Positions 22,711 to 34,767 of a stretch of 64,000 nucleotides of DNA are shown here, one piece after another. A program made the translations under genes and the position numbers. The DNA comes from Ceratothoa steindachneri. Lineage: Eukaryota > Arthropoda > Malacostraca > Isopoda > Cymothoidae. Under the pieces are notes generated by a model that ran no database searches, was not told the origin of the DNA, and saw only the letters and a program-made list of their open reading frames with translations. Numbering within the stretch: the stretch's first letter is position 1; the number at the start of each line of letters is the position of its first letter. The stretch is taken from assembly GCA_963969495.1 (NCBI GenBank), contig OZ018322.1, positions 154,999,838-155,063,837 of the forward strand, given 5' to 3'.

Positions 22711-23184
22711 AACCCAAAGGCTACCGTAAATTTTAACTCCTTGAAAATGAAGTTAGTTTCTGCCCCTATTTTGAAGTTGCCCAATCCTGAAAAGTCGTTC
22801 GGGATTCGAACTGACGCCAGCAATGAAGGCCTTGGTTGTGTGCTACTTCAATATGAGGAGGGAGACGAAAGTGATCCTGTGGCCTACGCTAGTCTCAAAT
22901 TATTACCCTGCGAAAAGAATTATTCAGTTATTGAAAGGAAAGCATTAGGAATAATCTAGGCAATCCGGAAATTCAAAATGTACTTAGCAGGGAAAGAGTT
23001 TCGTGTGGAAACTGAGCACTGCGCCCTTGCGTATCTCCGGAACGTGAAACACACGGACGGCAGATTAATGCGCTGGAGTCTCCTCCTCCAGGAGTACCAA
23101 TTTAAAATCAATTGCATTAAAGGGACAGATAATCAGATGGCCGATTTCCTCAGCAAAAATGCATTAGCCGCTAATCCCGATTAG
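22711..23184 (+). pseudogene. RT connection and RNase H of copy 1
   Basis: Reads SLKMKLVSAPILKLPNPEKS, then FGIRTDASNEGLGCVLLQYE, then YSVIERKALGII, stop, AIRKFKMYLAGKEFRVETEH, then MADFLSKNALAANPD and a stop. DAS, the E of VIERKAL and the D of MADFLSK are standard RNase H landmarks (the usual TDH is TEH here). About 540 bp of non-coding sequence separates it from the 3' LTR, and no integrase follows. Confidence 0.85.
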
Positions 23185-23722
23185 TTCCGTGGAAAATGGC
23201 CCTACACAAATGTTTGGTAGTTGTATATATTTATATTCGTAAGAATTTGAGGCACTGTTAAATTATTTTTTTTTAGGATAATTGATTTTTTGTGTACGCC
23301 CATTTCTTTGTAGTTTTTATGTATTTATGAAGTGAGAATGACTGTCCTCGCGATATGATTTGATAATGTCCCCGTTTTCTTTTTGGTCTAAACTCCCCAA
23401 GTTCAAACCATATGTCGTGTGGTTTTAGATTTTTTTTATATACCTATGTCTTTCATTAGGTATTCTTTTTCCTTGGTAGTATGTATAGTATTCTGTGTGG
23501 TCACATGACAATTTTTTAATAAACTGGTCAATTTTCTGTTTGTAGTTTAAAAGCTTGGTAACAGCGCATGTATATTGTGTATAATTCCTTTATGTTTTGG
23601 TAGAAAACGAGTCGGAAGGGAGTCGCCACCCCCCACACTTAAAAGAGTATCGGGTTGTCCCTTTTCTTCCCTTATTTCTTTTTTTTTAATGAAAAAAAGT
23701 CCCACTTTCAAAAAGGGAGGCG
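23185..23722 (+). other. 3' untranslated region and polypurine tract of copy 1
   Basis: T-rich non-coding sequence ending in AAAAAGGGAGGCG immediately before the TG of the 3' LTR. No coding signal. Confidence 0.75.
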
Positions 23723-24988
23723 TGTGAGGGAACAAGCACGTGAGGGGAGAAATAACGTCGCTTTTAAGCATTGCCTCCACGTGATGGACCTCATTGTCGC
23801 TTAAAAGCAATTTTCGAAGCTCAAAAGCGTGAAAAAGAACAGGAGTGGGTTCATGTAATGCAGCCTTATATCAATCCAAGTATTTAAACAAGAAGTCTCC
23901 CCCGCAACCTTCCCATTCCAGTGATGTTGAGAGCGGCTGAGACAAACACCAGCCGGGCCGCGTTTGCCATTACTCAAACGATGGGCAATAGTTCACCACA
24001 ATTCTATAAGGTAAGCTCCCTCACTCCAGGTGTACATATGTACACGTGTGAAGAGGAATCGAAAGAGATTTGTGCGAGAGAAGCTTACTAGAGCAGACGA
24101 TCTTACTCCTCCTCGATTCGGGTTGTCATACGCCGAAGGCAAGGAAACGTTGTGGCATAAAACCGAGTATCCCTCCTTGGATAAAACAAATATCCACCCT
24201 AGAACTAGTTAAGAATTCTTCTCCCCGTAAGAATTCTCGTCTGACTCCGTGCAACGACGCCATCTCCAAAGAAGAACCGAAGTCTTATCCCAAAAGGCTT
24301 CAAGTGAAGAGTGATCTTCGCGTGATACCCTCATAATTACGCATAGTCGTCCAAACAATCCGTTGACGTCTCAGAAGAAAACCACCCTCCGTTTTCTTCG
24401 AAGAATTTACACCGGAAGAATTCCCAGCCTCCATTCTCGAAGGCTCTACTTCCGTTCACAACACCCGTCATCTTAAAGGAATACTTCAACTCCGAGCAAG
24501 TTGACCCTGGACCCCGTCGAACTGTCCCAACCTCATCTCACCCCTTCGCAGGAAACGACCATCGTCCTCCCCCCCCTCCATTTTGTACAAGGTATTGTAA
24601 TGAATATTTTAGCTAACTCAAATTTATAACTGCCGCCTACTGCCCCCCCCCTCCCCATTATCATTGTGTCTTATTATTTCTTTTATCGTTCTACCATTTA
24701 ACCTAAATTATTAATATTTCTTAAAGTCTATTTTTTGTCGACTCCTTTACTTCCCGACCCTTGAGCCCATCATAGCCGTGTAATAGCCTGTAACCAAGTG
24801 AGATTTGGAACTCTCAGCCAATACCAAGATTTAAAGTAGCTCTATTGGACTAGCCCTCCCTTACGGGGATCTAACCTCGTAACCGGACCTCGGCCGACCC
24901 AAAGTTATTAAAAGGAAACCCCGCGCACTCTAAAATCAAATATAATAGATATATGTATGGTACGAGTATATAGAGCTATACCACGACA
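23723..24988 (+). repeat. 3' LTR of copy 1
   Basis: 1,266 bp, TG...CA. It carries an extra block of about 280 bp (about 24,518-24,796) absent from the 5' LTR; the block contains C-runs and TTGTACAAGGTATTGTAATG. Either the 5' LTR lost it or this LTR gained it. Confidence 0.9.
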
Positions 24989-27900
24989 CCTTCAAACGTC
25001 TATCTATTAATTATCTTCGCATTTCAAATTTTCGTGATCAATATGCCAAGAAGTTGGCTCCAGGATGTAATATGTGTAACCTAGTTTGTTAGTCATGTTT
25101 TTTACGGAGAAGTACACACACTAGTCCACTGAACTAGTTACTAAAAAGTTCTAGCTTTAAAGCTGTTCTAATTTATCAATTTGTTAATTTATTGCACACC
25201 TTTCCAAAATTCTTTTGACTGAGAAAAGGAGGTAAACTTGTATAACCAACGAAGACAGTTTTCGTTTGGGCAGGTATCTTAAGAATGAAGTATAAATATA
25301 ATGAGTAAATAGAAAAAGAGATAGTGTAAAAAATTAATGATGAGAACAATAATGTAGGAATGGAATATTAATCTGAAAGAATCCAAATAAAGGATACTAG
25401 TGGTGATGAGTATGATATCCTTAGTTATAGTTGCTCCCCTTAGCTGGCTTTCTCAATGAACTCTGGTGATCGCACAGATCCTGCCAAAGATCCAGCAGTC
25501 CGTATGTGGTGGCTGCTCGGCTATGGCACAAAGTGGGTGGTGATTTGACGCGGTTGTCGTGTGTGGTGGCAAATTTTCTGCATGTGTTACAAACAAATAG
25601 TATGTCGTTGGAGTGGGTGCCTTAACGAAAGAGGGTAAGTGCCTCGGTTTTCTTTGACTTTTGAAGACAGCAGCGACTCTAAAAAGGAGTGGTACTGTGG
25701 TAGCATGGATAAACAAGTACTTGTAGTTCCTCTTTCACAGAATGCGAAGGAATAAGTGGCTCTGTTTACCAATAAACTATTTCCGAGGAATTAAGCAAAA
25801 ACTGGTCATTTTTTGCACATGATGGAAATGAAAAAGGTTTATGTGGCCTCGTTAATGAGAAGCAATGGCACATATGAACCCATGTGCATACGAAAATGTT
25901 CTCTATGGCCGAGGTAATGAGAACCAATGCCTCATGTGACACCCGTGCAGATGAACATGTTTATATGGCCTATCGGTGAAACCCTGCAAGGGAAAAGGGC
26001 TTCTAAACTTTTACACCTCGTACTTTTAGGAACGCCTCGCCCTTCTGCCCCAGTCCATCGACTGTCTCAAACGAGATTAACACTGCCTGAGTTTGATCAT
26101 TTCTGAATATTTCCATTGTATCCCTTTATTTCACTTTTTATAAGCTTCTTCTCGTCTATTTTCTTGGCTGGAGGCCAATTTCGCAGGATAGTCGCCGACC
26201 AGCTTTCGTCCATTCTTCTCTGGTTAGGGCCAGAGGTGGGAATGGGAGGCTGGTTCACTCCTTCCTCTTTCCGCGGTTGTGGTGGTAGTTTCTAATATGA
26301 CTTAATCCTTCCCGCCCTTTCTCTTTCAACTTCCCTTTCCAGCTTCCTTTGCCTTGTCTATTCTTTACCCAACCCCACCCGCACTTGGGAAACCTTGTTG
26401 CGGATGCGATCTGGAGAGTTGTGGGCCATCTTGGCACACATACCTGCAGTTTATCCTCCCGATTCCCAATACCTGCTGGAGGATCTGCTGCTATACATTT
26501 TCCATACATTTTTATTTTCACTTTACGCAAATCTCCGTGAAAACTTAATGCGTGCTATGCTCTCGTTAGTATTGCGCTTTAAATTCGGGTGGACGTCTCA
26601 ACCCCCTCCCCGTTGAAGATGGAAAATATCTTCTGCAGCCCCCTGAAGATAAGGAAAAAATGCCTCCTGTTGCCCCAGGAAAAATAGAAAATTTCTCGTC
26701 ACTCCGTGAAGGGGGGGGAGGAAATCTCGTGGATCCAGAATAAATGGTCTTTATTGTACGCTCTTGTCACAATTGATCTTTCTTGTACTCTCTTGTAACA
26801 AATGGTCTTTATTGTACTCTCTTGTCAGAAATGGTCTTTATTGTACTCAAGAGTAAAATGACTGGTGTGTTCATATGCTGTAGAATTATAGATTCAGTAG
26901 TCAAGCGACCCTTTTCATTGTAATCCTAGACTGTAAGCGGGAAGAGCAGACCTCCTCTGTCTAGGTACCGATTAAACCCACTTAAGTCAGAGAATGTGTA
27001 CTTGTTTGACCTTTCGAATCGCCGAGCAGGCGAGACATGGATACCAATGTATACTTTGAAAGCTGCTTGAAGTGAAGTAAAGATAGAAGAAAATGGAGAT
27101 AAGAGGTCAAGTGGAGACATATTTGTTGATTGTAATAAGATGACAAGTCTTGGTGAACCCTTTGACTCGTAAAGTGAGAAGTGTTGGATAAAAAAATGAA
27201 ATTGTTCAATCCAGAACGTACACATCGCACCGACTCACATATTCCTTTTTTTGTATGTGTTCAAAGATAATTGGTTTGTGGAGTCGTAGTTTTCTCGCAA
27301 TTTATTTTAGTTGTGAATAATCTTCACATTAATTTTTGATGGTCTTTTTGATGGTGGTTTGTCTTTCAAGCAAAAATCACCTTTGAATTTGGCAAATCAA
27401 TTTCTACTGGCGCGAAAATCGATTGCATCTTTGCCATAAACGCCGCGATATTTTTTGCTTCAACTTTTCCTTTTTAAATTCTTACTTTTTAATGTCATTT
27501 CGTCCCACTCGTTTTATTAGTTTGAGAACTCCCACCCACTAGCCCCCACCCCTACCCCTAACAAACACTCCCCACTGCCGACACCCCAACCCCCCGCAAA
27601 ATTCTTTGAAAAAAATGGAGTTTCTATACAAAAATGATTTCAGCTGACATGCACCTCGACCAAATGAACTACAAATTATGACTAGGTTAGCTTACTTGGA
27701 CTATTAACTAGGACTAAACTAGCTTATTTCCGGAAATAAATTAGCGAATTTTGACAGGAATGACTTGGTTAGAAGCCTTTATTTAGTAATTAAAGCATAT
27801 GGAATTTTTTTGTTGAAAGTTTTTCCCACTGCCACACGAACTTTTCGGGTGACCTATTATAGAGTAAATATGAATGGGAAAACAGAATGCACATGTGTCA

Positions 27901-28024
27901 ATAACCAATAAAAATAAGGAAAAACTTAGTCATAATTGCGCGCTTTCACCTTTTCACAAGACCAAACAATCGAACCTAGAATAAGAAAGAAGGAAAAGAG
28001 CGATAATAAACGGGCTAAAATAAT
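24989..28024. other. ~3 kb without recognisable genes
   Basis: Contains a diverged direct repeat of ~65 bp (about 25,840-25,975, motif TATGTGGCCTCGTTAATGAG), a C-rich run at 27,535-27,597 and a minisatellite (listed separately). Overlapping short open frames at 26,255-26,616 on both strands look like shadows of a slightly GC-richer patch. No family recognised. Confidence 0.5.
26738..26852. repeat. ~31-bp minisatellite, four copies
   Basis: Unit AAATGGTCTTTATTGTACTC then TCTTGTCACA, four copies with a few changes. Confidence 0.9.
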
Positions 28025-28220
28025 ATAAGCGCTTTTACTCGTTAAAGAAGGGGAAAATAGGTAGAGTTCAAACCTATATCTTCGAGTAATCTTCACTTTT
28101 TAGGCCACTGGATTAGAGCTTATTTGGTAGAACAGTGGCCTGAGAAGCAAAGAGAGCTCGAAGGTATAGGTTCGAACCCTATCTATTTTTCACTTTCTTT
28201 AACGGTTAAAGAGTTTATAT
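28025..28220. repeat. Inverted repeat with tRNA T-arm-like sequence in both arms
   Basis: Two ~87-bp arms (28,025-28,110 and 28,133-28,220) are inverted copies around a ~22-bp loop. The right arm holds ATAGGTTCGAACCCTAT, a 5-bp stem closing a TTCGAAC loop, as in a tRNA T arm (RNA polymerase III B box). The left arm has the diverged equivalent. GGTAGAACAGTGGCC upstream of the right B box is vaguely D-arm-like. No full cloverleaf could be drawn, so this is not called a tRNA gene. Confidence 0.65.
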
Positions 28221-29260
28221 TCTTTTATCCCGTTTGCTATCTCGGTAATTGTCTATATTCGTTACGGAACTTGGAAGGAGAAATGTAGCCTTTTTAATGG
28301 TAATTATAAAAAAGTAATAGCAATTAGTTTTATAATTAAAAACATTGTTCTATACTGAAAAAATCATTTTCTGTAATTTCGGAGGGAAAATTACAACACT
28401 AAGTTGGCGCCAACCGCCATCTTGAAATGCGGGCGATAATTTCGGCCTCCAAATTATCCCATAAAATTGCGAAGAATTATATAGGTTAAGTGAGCATTGT
28501 TATTATTTTTATTTACCACTGTATATTTATTATATTATTGTTTTCTATTGTTTTATTATTATTCCTGTAGTAAGGAACAAGGTTTTCGTGATAAATTTCA
28601 AGAATTTCTTCCGCACGATATTTTGACTATAAAATGTATTTTTCTGATGTTTTTAGGGTTCAGGAAGGCGATTACCTCCGCACTTCATTTACTATTTGGA
28701 TAAAAGGTTTGATTTCAGTTTTATTTCATTATATTGGATATGAATTGTAAGAATATCCTCACCGCGAATTTTTAGACAAAATATATTTGTTCTGGCGCAT
28801 TTATGGTGAGGAACGCGCCCCAAATCGCTTACTTTGTAGTTAGCTTCACATTTATGTGAACACAACTATAGGTAAAAGTAAGCAATTTTCGGCGAAAATA
28901 AGCGATTTGCGTAGAAATCGATGGTCATAAGTCGCTAACCTAATAAAACTAACTCAACCTTTTTATGACGAGTTAGGTTAGGCTTGCGACAAAATTGCGA
29001 GAAAGTTTGAAGGTTAAATGACCATTGTTATCGCATCCAACAATTATACCCATCACAACTCATTTTTCCCGCATTCTTTTTGCAATAATGTAAGGCAATC
29101 TTCCGGGCAATTGATTGATGCGATAATACCCCTTGTTTCACGATTTCCTGCTGTTAAAGACTAACCCCAAAATGAATCACTCTAACGAGTTTGAGTCGAG
29201 CATTTTCAAAAACGGTTCCGTGCAACGCGAACTCATAAAAGCGGTAATAGGTTTTTTTTT
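28221..29260. other. AT-rich non-coding stretch
   Basis: About 1 kb. Two related short motifs (GAGCATTGTTATTATT and GACCATTGTTATCGCA) occur near 28,492 and 29,020. No gene seen. Confidence 0.5.
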
Positions 29261-29563
29261 GTCGTGTGCCCCGCGACTCTATAAGTTACTAGGCGGATGT
29301 CGGTTGGTCGGATCAAAACCATTTTATTTTTCAATGAGTTTTTTTTTGCAATAACATCGTAACTGTTCGGCCGATTCTATCGAAATTCCAAACCCCTCAT
29401 GTTGATTTTTTACATTCACCTTCGAATGATATAATTGCCAAGATCCTCCCAAGGTTAGTGTGGAAATTATTCAGAGAAAACTAACTATGGGACGGATTTC
29501 CCCATAGTTTCAAAGGTCATATGGTTATAAGGTTATAAGTCAGAATAATTGAGAGCACGCGAC
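29261..29563. mobile_element. Short relative of the tandem-core element (one core)
   Basis: Starts GTCGTGTGCC and ends GAGCACGCGAC, with a GCGACTCT leader, GTCGGTTGGTCGG at about 29,299-29,311, and a single ~128-bp core (ATAACATCGTAACTGTTCGG onward). It matches the plan of 13,279-16,228 but is only 303 bp, giving the minimal form of the family. Confidence 0.75.
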
Positions 29564-29753
29564 TTAGGTTTGATGACTGTGTTAATCCTTCTGTTCCCAC
29601 AGGTTATACTAGTTTTGTTGCAGCGGAAAACTAAGGTTTCGTTGATTGCCAGGTCACTACCGAACATATACAGTTCGCTTTCATTAGCCAAAAAGGATAA
29701 GATCCGATAAAATAGTTCAGATCAATCATCCACAATGACCCCAGCCTTATGTC

Positions 29754-30085
29754 AGCGGTCATTATCTAGGATGGAGCTTTTTTGGAGGTCATTATCTAGG
29801 ATGGAAAATTTTTGGAGGTCATTATCTAGGATGGACCTTTTTGGAGGTCATTATCTAGGATGGAACTTTTTGGGAGGTCATGATCTAGGATGGAACTTTT
29901 TGGGAGGTCATTATCTAGGATGGATCTTGGAGGGGACGGGTCATTATCTAAGATGAAGCCTTTTGGGGAGTCATTATCCAGGATGGAGCTTTTGGGGGAG
30001 TCATTATCTAGGATGGAACTTTTGGGGGAGTCATTATCTAGGATGGAGCTTTTTTGAGAGTCATTACTTAGGATTGGATTTTTTA
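29754..30085. repeat. ~30-bp minisatellite, about eleven copies
   Basis: Unit GTCATTATCTAGGATGGAGC followed by TTTTTGGGAG, repeated with small changes from 29,757 to 30,085. One frame is open through several copies (SLSRMELFWR), but that reflects the 30-bp (10-codon) period rather than a gene. Degenerate single copies recur near 30,543 and 30,572. Confidence 0.93.
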
Positions 30086-30240
30086 AATAAGTAATAATAA
30101 TTGATAATAAGATTAAGATAAAAAAAAAGTAAAATGCTACGTAGGATTGAATTTGGTTAGGAATATTGTTAATAATTTATAATAAGATTAAGAAGAAAAG
30201 TTAAAGTAAAATTGCTACTTAGGATTGAATTTGGTTAAGA
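30086..30240. repeat. ~80-bp tandem duplication
   Basis: GATAATAAGATTAAGATAAA ... GGATTGAATTTGGTTAGG is repeated as ATAATAAGATTAAGAAGAAA ... GGATTGAATTTGGTTAAG. Confidence 0.8.
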
Positions 30241-30243
30241 TCA

Positions 30244-30268
30244 CCTAACCTAACCTAACCTAACCTAT
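30244..30268 (-). repeat. Short interstitial TTAGG-type telomeric run
   Basis: Four perfect CCTAA units plus CCTAT (TTAGG on the minus strand). TTAGG is the ancestral arthropod telomeric repeat. Only 25 bp, so it may be chance or a repair scar. Confidence 0.6.
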
Positions 30269-30269
30269 A

Positions 30270-30956
30270 GGATGTGGCCGGATAGATTCGGTTTGAGTGG
30301 ATTTGAAAATTTCTGCCATCATGTTTGTCTTTTTAACTCCTTGGATTAATATTTTACTTTTTTGTTAGTTTCATTGTGTTTGTTTAATTTCTTTGCCTAA
30401 ATTTGTTGTTTAATAAAAGTTATTTTACTGATTTTTTTTTTAAATATACCAATAAGTTTCTTGGGGCTTATCAATTAAGATTGATATTTTGGGGGGCGGG
30501 TGGGGGGGATGCATCTTCTAGTATTGAAATTTGTGGAGGTGGGTCATTAATTAGGGATGGTATTATCGGGGGTCGTTGTCTAGGATTGATCCAATAGTTA
30601 AATAGTTTCAAATTTATGAGCGAGAGCGAATAACCAGCACAGGCTTGAGACATAATGAGAATGGTCTTAAATGGTTGTAGTTTTAAATTCTCAATTCTAT
30701 TGGGGCTATTTTCAGACGATAATTTGGTAGCGCAAATTATTGCCCGGATTTCAAGTGAGCGCTAACCATTGCCTTTTTCATCCATACATAGAGGAAAAAA
30801 AAAACAAAAACAGGGAACCATTCTTTTTTAGTATCCGCTAATGTTTTTTGATCATGTATTTTATTGTTGATTTTTATAATTATCATTAAATAAGTATGCA
30901 TTGGAGTTTAAAAAGACCAGAGTGCTTGCGATCCTTTTCTTTTTATTCCTATGAGT

Positions 30957-31030
<74 letters not shown>

Positions 31031-31182
31031 GCGACTCTAGGTCATCAGCGTCACTCGGGTATAAGAGACATGTATAAAAGAAGGTAAGAGACGTAATGCA
31101 CACCGCAGACATATATGTGGACTGATAGTTATTTAAAAATAAAACAGAAATCTAGATTTAATATAAAAGTTACTCATTTCAT
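30270..31182. other. Non-coding stretch with (TA)n
   Basis: AT-rich, with a G-rich patch near 30,490 and a (TA)n tract at about 30,960-31,025. No gene seen. Confidence 0.6.
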
Positions 31183-31198
31183 TTATACATAAACTCCC

Positions 31199-32733
31199 CC
31201 GTAAGGGGCGCGGCAATTTGCCTTCCTGGCCGCCGTGCTGACGGGACTCAACGCCCCGTCCAGCCCCAGCTTAACCTTTTCTCCTTCCTTCAGTAAGCCT
31301 GTTTCTCCCCTACTTCTTCACTTCCCCAACAACCTCTCCCACAACTTTTTCGGGCCGGCCTCTATTTTCATAGGGTAGATACTTAACTTCTTCTCAGCCA
31401 ACTATCCGAGATCGGGGCGCTGAGGGAGGAGAGGACTATGTTCCCTAACCCCTGAGCTCCGGTTTGGGATGGTGGGTATTTAACAACCAGTTTCATCACC
31501 ACCCATACCTTCCTCACATTCCCTTTCCTTCTCACTTCACACTCTATCCTTGTTAGGTCATGCCCAAGGGGGAGCCGCTATGCCGAAGGGCTGCCAGGTC
31601 ACCAGGCGGGAGCGGTGGCCTTAATTGGCGGCACATGGCTCTGCCAGCCCCGTACGCACCCCTTGCATAGCGGGCTACTGCGAGGGGTGATTAGCATCTG
31701 CATCCCGTAAATCAAATGGTCACTATGCCCAATGATGAGTCTAACAAAAAAATCCCCTTAATTTCCCCCCGTCCACCGTCGGAGCCACCCTCGGGCAGCA
31801 CCCCCTGTGCTTTCACATGGGACCCTCCAAATCTCTTTAACTGGAGAGGAGATTTACTCCTCTCCTTTGTCTACGGGTGTAGGGGACTTACCCCTCACCA
31901 CCTTGTCTGGAGGTGCCCTCGGGTGCCTCCCTATTTCCAGCGGCAGTCCCCCATTTAGTTTCCAAGGGGACTACCAAAAAAGCCAGCGGGCAGCCCATAA
32001 CAGACCGCTCTCCACTAAAACGGATCGGTAGGGCAAACCCCCTTAGGAGGGAGAGGGAAGATAGGGCCCTTCGGCCGCTTCCCTCAAGAGACCTGCTGGC
32101 TCGTATACTGACTTTAGCGGGGGTCAAGGCCTGTGCCTCCCCATACTCGACTCGTGACACCGCTGCCATTGGGATCTGTAGTGTCCGGGGGTGGGGGGGG
32201 GGGGGGAATGGCCAAATGGAGGTGCCTCTTCCCGAGATAGACATGGTCCTTGAGGCAACTCAGCCTCAGACGGTAGGGGCTTCCATGGGGTTGAATCCGG
32301 GCTCGGCGCCAAGCACCAAACTCGAGTCCGCCCCTATGGAAGGTCCTTCTCAAACGGCTCGGGTGTCCAAGGCAGTACAAGGGGGGGGAGTGATCTCCTC
32401 CTTCGGCCGGTGCCCCTGCAACCGCCAGGACCTACTCCATCTCGGAGAAGGACGTTGCTGAGGCCGGTCCATCTGACCTGGGGGATCCTGCCAGCGAAGG
32501 GGAGAAGCGGGTTCATTCTTCGCCCTCCTTTCCTAAAAAGAAGAGAAACAACAATAAAAGAACTAAAAAGACTCGGGGCTCTTCTCCATCCACGGGGGCT
32601 GCAGGGACGGATAGGTCTGCAGCTTCGGTAAGCGACCAAGCCAAGATCGGCACGTCCGGCCCCGCTGTCCAACCCCCCCCTGCCTGGTTACAGAATCCCT
32701 GACAAAGACCAAAAGTGAAATTACAAGTGCGCA
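31199..32733 (+). other. 5' region of the I-like LINE
   Basis: GC-rich, with overlapping open frames on both strands. It contains the 5' UTR and the Ser/Pro/Lys-rich N-terminus of ORF1 (for example FPKKKRNNNKRTKKTRGSSP near 32,530), broken by frameshifts and a G-run at about 32,190-32,206. I could not fix the ORF1 start. Confidence 0.55.
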
Positions 32734-33645
32734 GGGCAGAACTTCGATTACGTCGGGGCCCTTCATTTAGAGACTACCCGGCGTTTTGAGCCCGATAGCT
32801 TCAAACGCTTCCTGGTTATTCACTCCACCGATGGCAGCATGTTGGCTAAGGGCAACATGATCCATCAGAGGAGAGCTTTAGCTATTGTAATTGGTAGAGA
32901 GCCGAAGGTGATCCGTTTCTCGGACGGGAGCCTTTTGGCGAATGCGTCGAATCCCTCCGAGGTGGCAATGATTAGTGCCTTTCAGACACTTGATCGCACG
33001 CCCATGAGTGTGACGCCGCACTCTACCATGAACTTCGTAAAAAGGAGTAGTTTATACGATGGAACTCGGGACTACTCCATAGACGACATCACCTTAGAGC
33101 TGGCCGATCATGGGGCGGTCAAGGTCGAACGTGTGATGAGAAAACAGGAAGGGGCCTCCAGACCCACCCCTACACTCTTCGTCACGTTCGACTGTGAAAA
33201 GCTCCCTGAGTCAGTGCGTGCCGGTTGGTATTGCTACCTCGTTAAAGCATTCGTGCCACTGTCGCGGAGATGCTATTATTGCCACCCCTTTGGCCATACT
33301 AATCGCTCCTGTCGATGTGCAACGTCCGGGTTACCAGAAACATATCTAAGTTGCTCCAAGGCCACACACGATAAGTCCAAATCGTGTGTGGCCAAGTGTG
33401 TCAATTGCGGAGACCTGCATCCCACTTCTTCGAAGCTATGTGCTGCGTATCTCCGTGAGAAGGAAGTCCTAGCCGTTCAGGCTCAGGATCGTATCTCATT
33501 TTGCGAGGCTAAGAACTGGATCCTGACGCACCCGGCGCTGCCCTGGACGTCTTATGCCCCAATATTAAAAAAGATAGCCTATGCTCCTGGCCCCTTCAGG
33601 CTTTACGAGTACGGTCGTTTCCGCGCTAATTCGGAACCATTATGA
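32734..33645 (+). pseudogene. ORF1 (gag-like, three zinc-knuckle region) of the I-like LINE
   Basis: RNA-binding chaperone-type ORF1 of non-LTR elements. The frame is open from GQNFDYVGALHLETTRRFEP (32,734) to TGA at 33,643, longer than the ATG-initiated part from 32,839. The C-terminal half has CYYCHPFGHTNRSC (CX2CX4HX4C), a middle Cys-rich stretch (SCSKATHDKSKSCVAKC region) and CVNCGDLHPTSSKLC (CX2CX3HX6C). It ends EAKNWILTHPALPWTSYAPI. This 304-codon stretch is uninterrupted, but its N-terminus is frame-broken. Confidence 0.85.
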
Positions 33646-34217
33646 GGGTCTACCCATCCCAGGCGCTCCACTGGTAAAGCTGGCAGCACAAAGGGTCCAA
33701 ACCCAGCCCCGGCTAAAACCAGGGTTCACCTCTTCTTCCCCCCAGCGTGACCGTTTCCCGCAAGGCAAAACGGTTACGTGCCTCCAACGAGTCGTTAGAC
33801 TCACATGAGGCAGCACCCCTGAAGTTGGTGGTCAGGCCATCTTCCACGGTTCCTAAAACTGCCCCCCAAAAGGAGGACAGCACTAAAGGAGCTTCGGCTC
33901 CTTCGCCCACTCCTAGTGGTGGGCTAGGTGGCTTGGAGACTGTGGATCCTCGAAAACGGGCCCCACCTCCTAATTCGCCCCCCCCGCCTAAGGTTTCGAG
34001 GCGGGGGGGAGGGGAAGACTTGCATGGCGATCCCAACCTCTCCCGATAAGTCCTCGAATGCGACAGCGCCTTCAGCGCATTGTCCGGCGAACAGCAACCG
34101 GAGTTCTACCCTCGGAAAGCGGGGGCATATTCCTTCAAGGAAATTGCAGCGGACTTTGGGCCAACTGGGAGGAGTTGCGGAGGCTCGTCTCCTCCCTTTC
34201 CCCGTTAGCTTTTTTTT

Positions 34218-34767
34218 TTGAAGGATACCATGCTGGGCAAATTTCCCCTGCACACCCTCCCGGGGTTTAAGGGTTTTGTGAAACCACCTCCACGGAATGG
34301 GGGCAGGGCAAGAAGATGTTCGATTTACACCCGGCATGATATCTCTGTTATTCTTTTCGCTTTAGATACCTCCTTTCAGGCAGTAACTGTGCATGTACAT
34401 TCCACCGTTAGCTGACTTCAACGCGGGGGACTTCCGCCTCGTCGTAGCACGGTTGCAGAGGCCCTTTCTCTTGCTCGAAGATCTAAACGGTAGACACCCC
34501 CTCTGGGGAGCCTACTCTATTAGTTTCCGGGGTCAAGTCCATGCCGACCTGATCGACGAGCTTGGGATGGGTGTCCTAAATGTGGATGAATTTACGCCTC
34601 ACTGCCAAAGAACCGTTTCATTTTCCTCCCTCGATCTATCCTTGTGCTCTCCAAATGCACAGCCTGATTTTTATTGGGGGATAGTGGATGACCTCCATGC
34701 TAGTGATCACTTTCTTATTCAAATCTCATTTTCTAGGCCGCTGCCGCCCAAGATCCCGCTTCGGTGA
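34218..34767 (+). pseudogene. ORF2 endonuclease domain of the I-like LINE
   Basis: APE-type endonuclease that nicks target DNA. I see FLLLEDLNGRHPLWGAYS (the usual GDFN is EDLN here), SSLDLSLCSPNAQPDF and DDLHASDHFLIQI (catalytic SDH). A frameshift near 34,400 splits the N-terminal part (CSIYTRHDISVILFALDT). Confidence 0.8.

Larger units (their letters stand above)
19046..24988 (+). mobile_element. Ty3/gypsy LTR element, Gmr1-like, copy 1
   Basis: Both LTRs start TGTGAGGGAAC and end CCACGACA. The 5-bp flanks are CCGTC on the left and CCTTC on the right (4 of 5 match). Internal order: primer-binding site, gag with coiled coil and SCAN-like block, zinc knuckle, protease, a pre-integrase fragment, RNase H, polypurine tract (AAAAAGGGAGG at about 23,711-23,721), 3' LTR. 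The integrase core and most of RT are missing, so the copy is deleted as well as mutated. The copy at 59.7-64 kb is the same family. Confidence 0.9.

Noticed and set aside
26255..26616. Overlapping open frames as a possible host exon
   Set aside because: Frames on both strands of similar length, no recognisable domain and no convincing splice context.
28055..28200. Possible tRNA gene at the TTCGAAC loop
   Set aside because: T arm is good, but no acceptor stem or anticodon arm pairs convincingly. It is part of an inverted repeat.
29735..29956. 73-codon repetitive protein (SLSRMELFWR repeats)
   Set aside because: The 30-bp minisatellite happens to be open in one frame because its period is divisible by three. 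Unit-length changes break it.
31888..32672. Overlapping long open frames on both strands
   Set aside because: GC-rich 5' region of the LINE has few stop codons by chance. Only the plus-strand frame leading into the zinc-knuckle ORF1 is supported.
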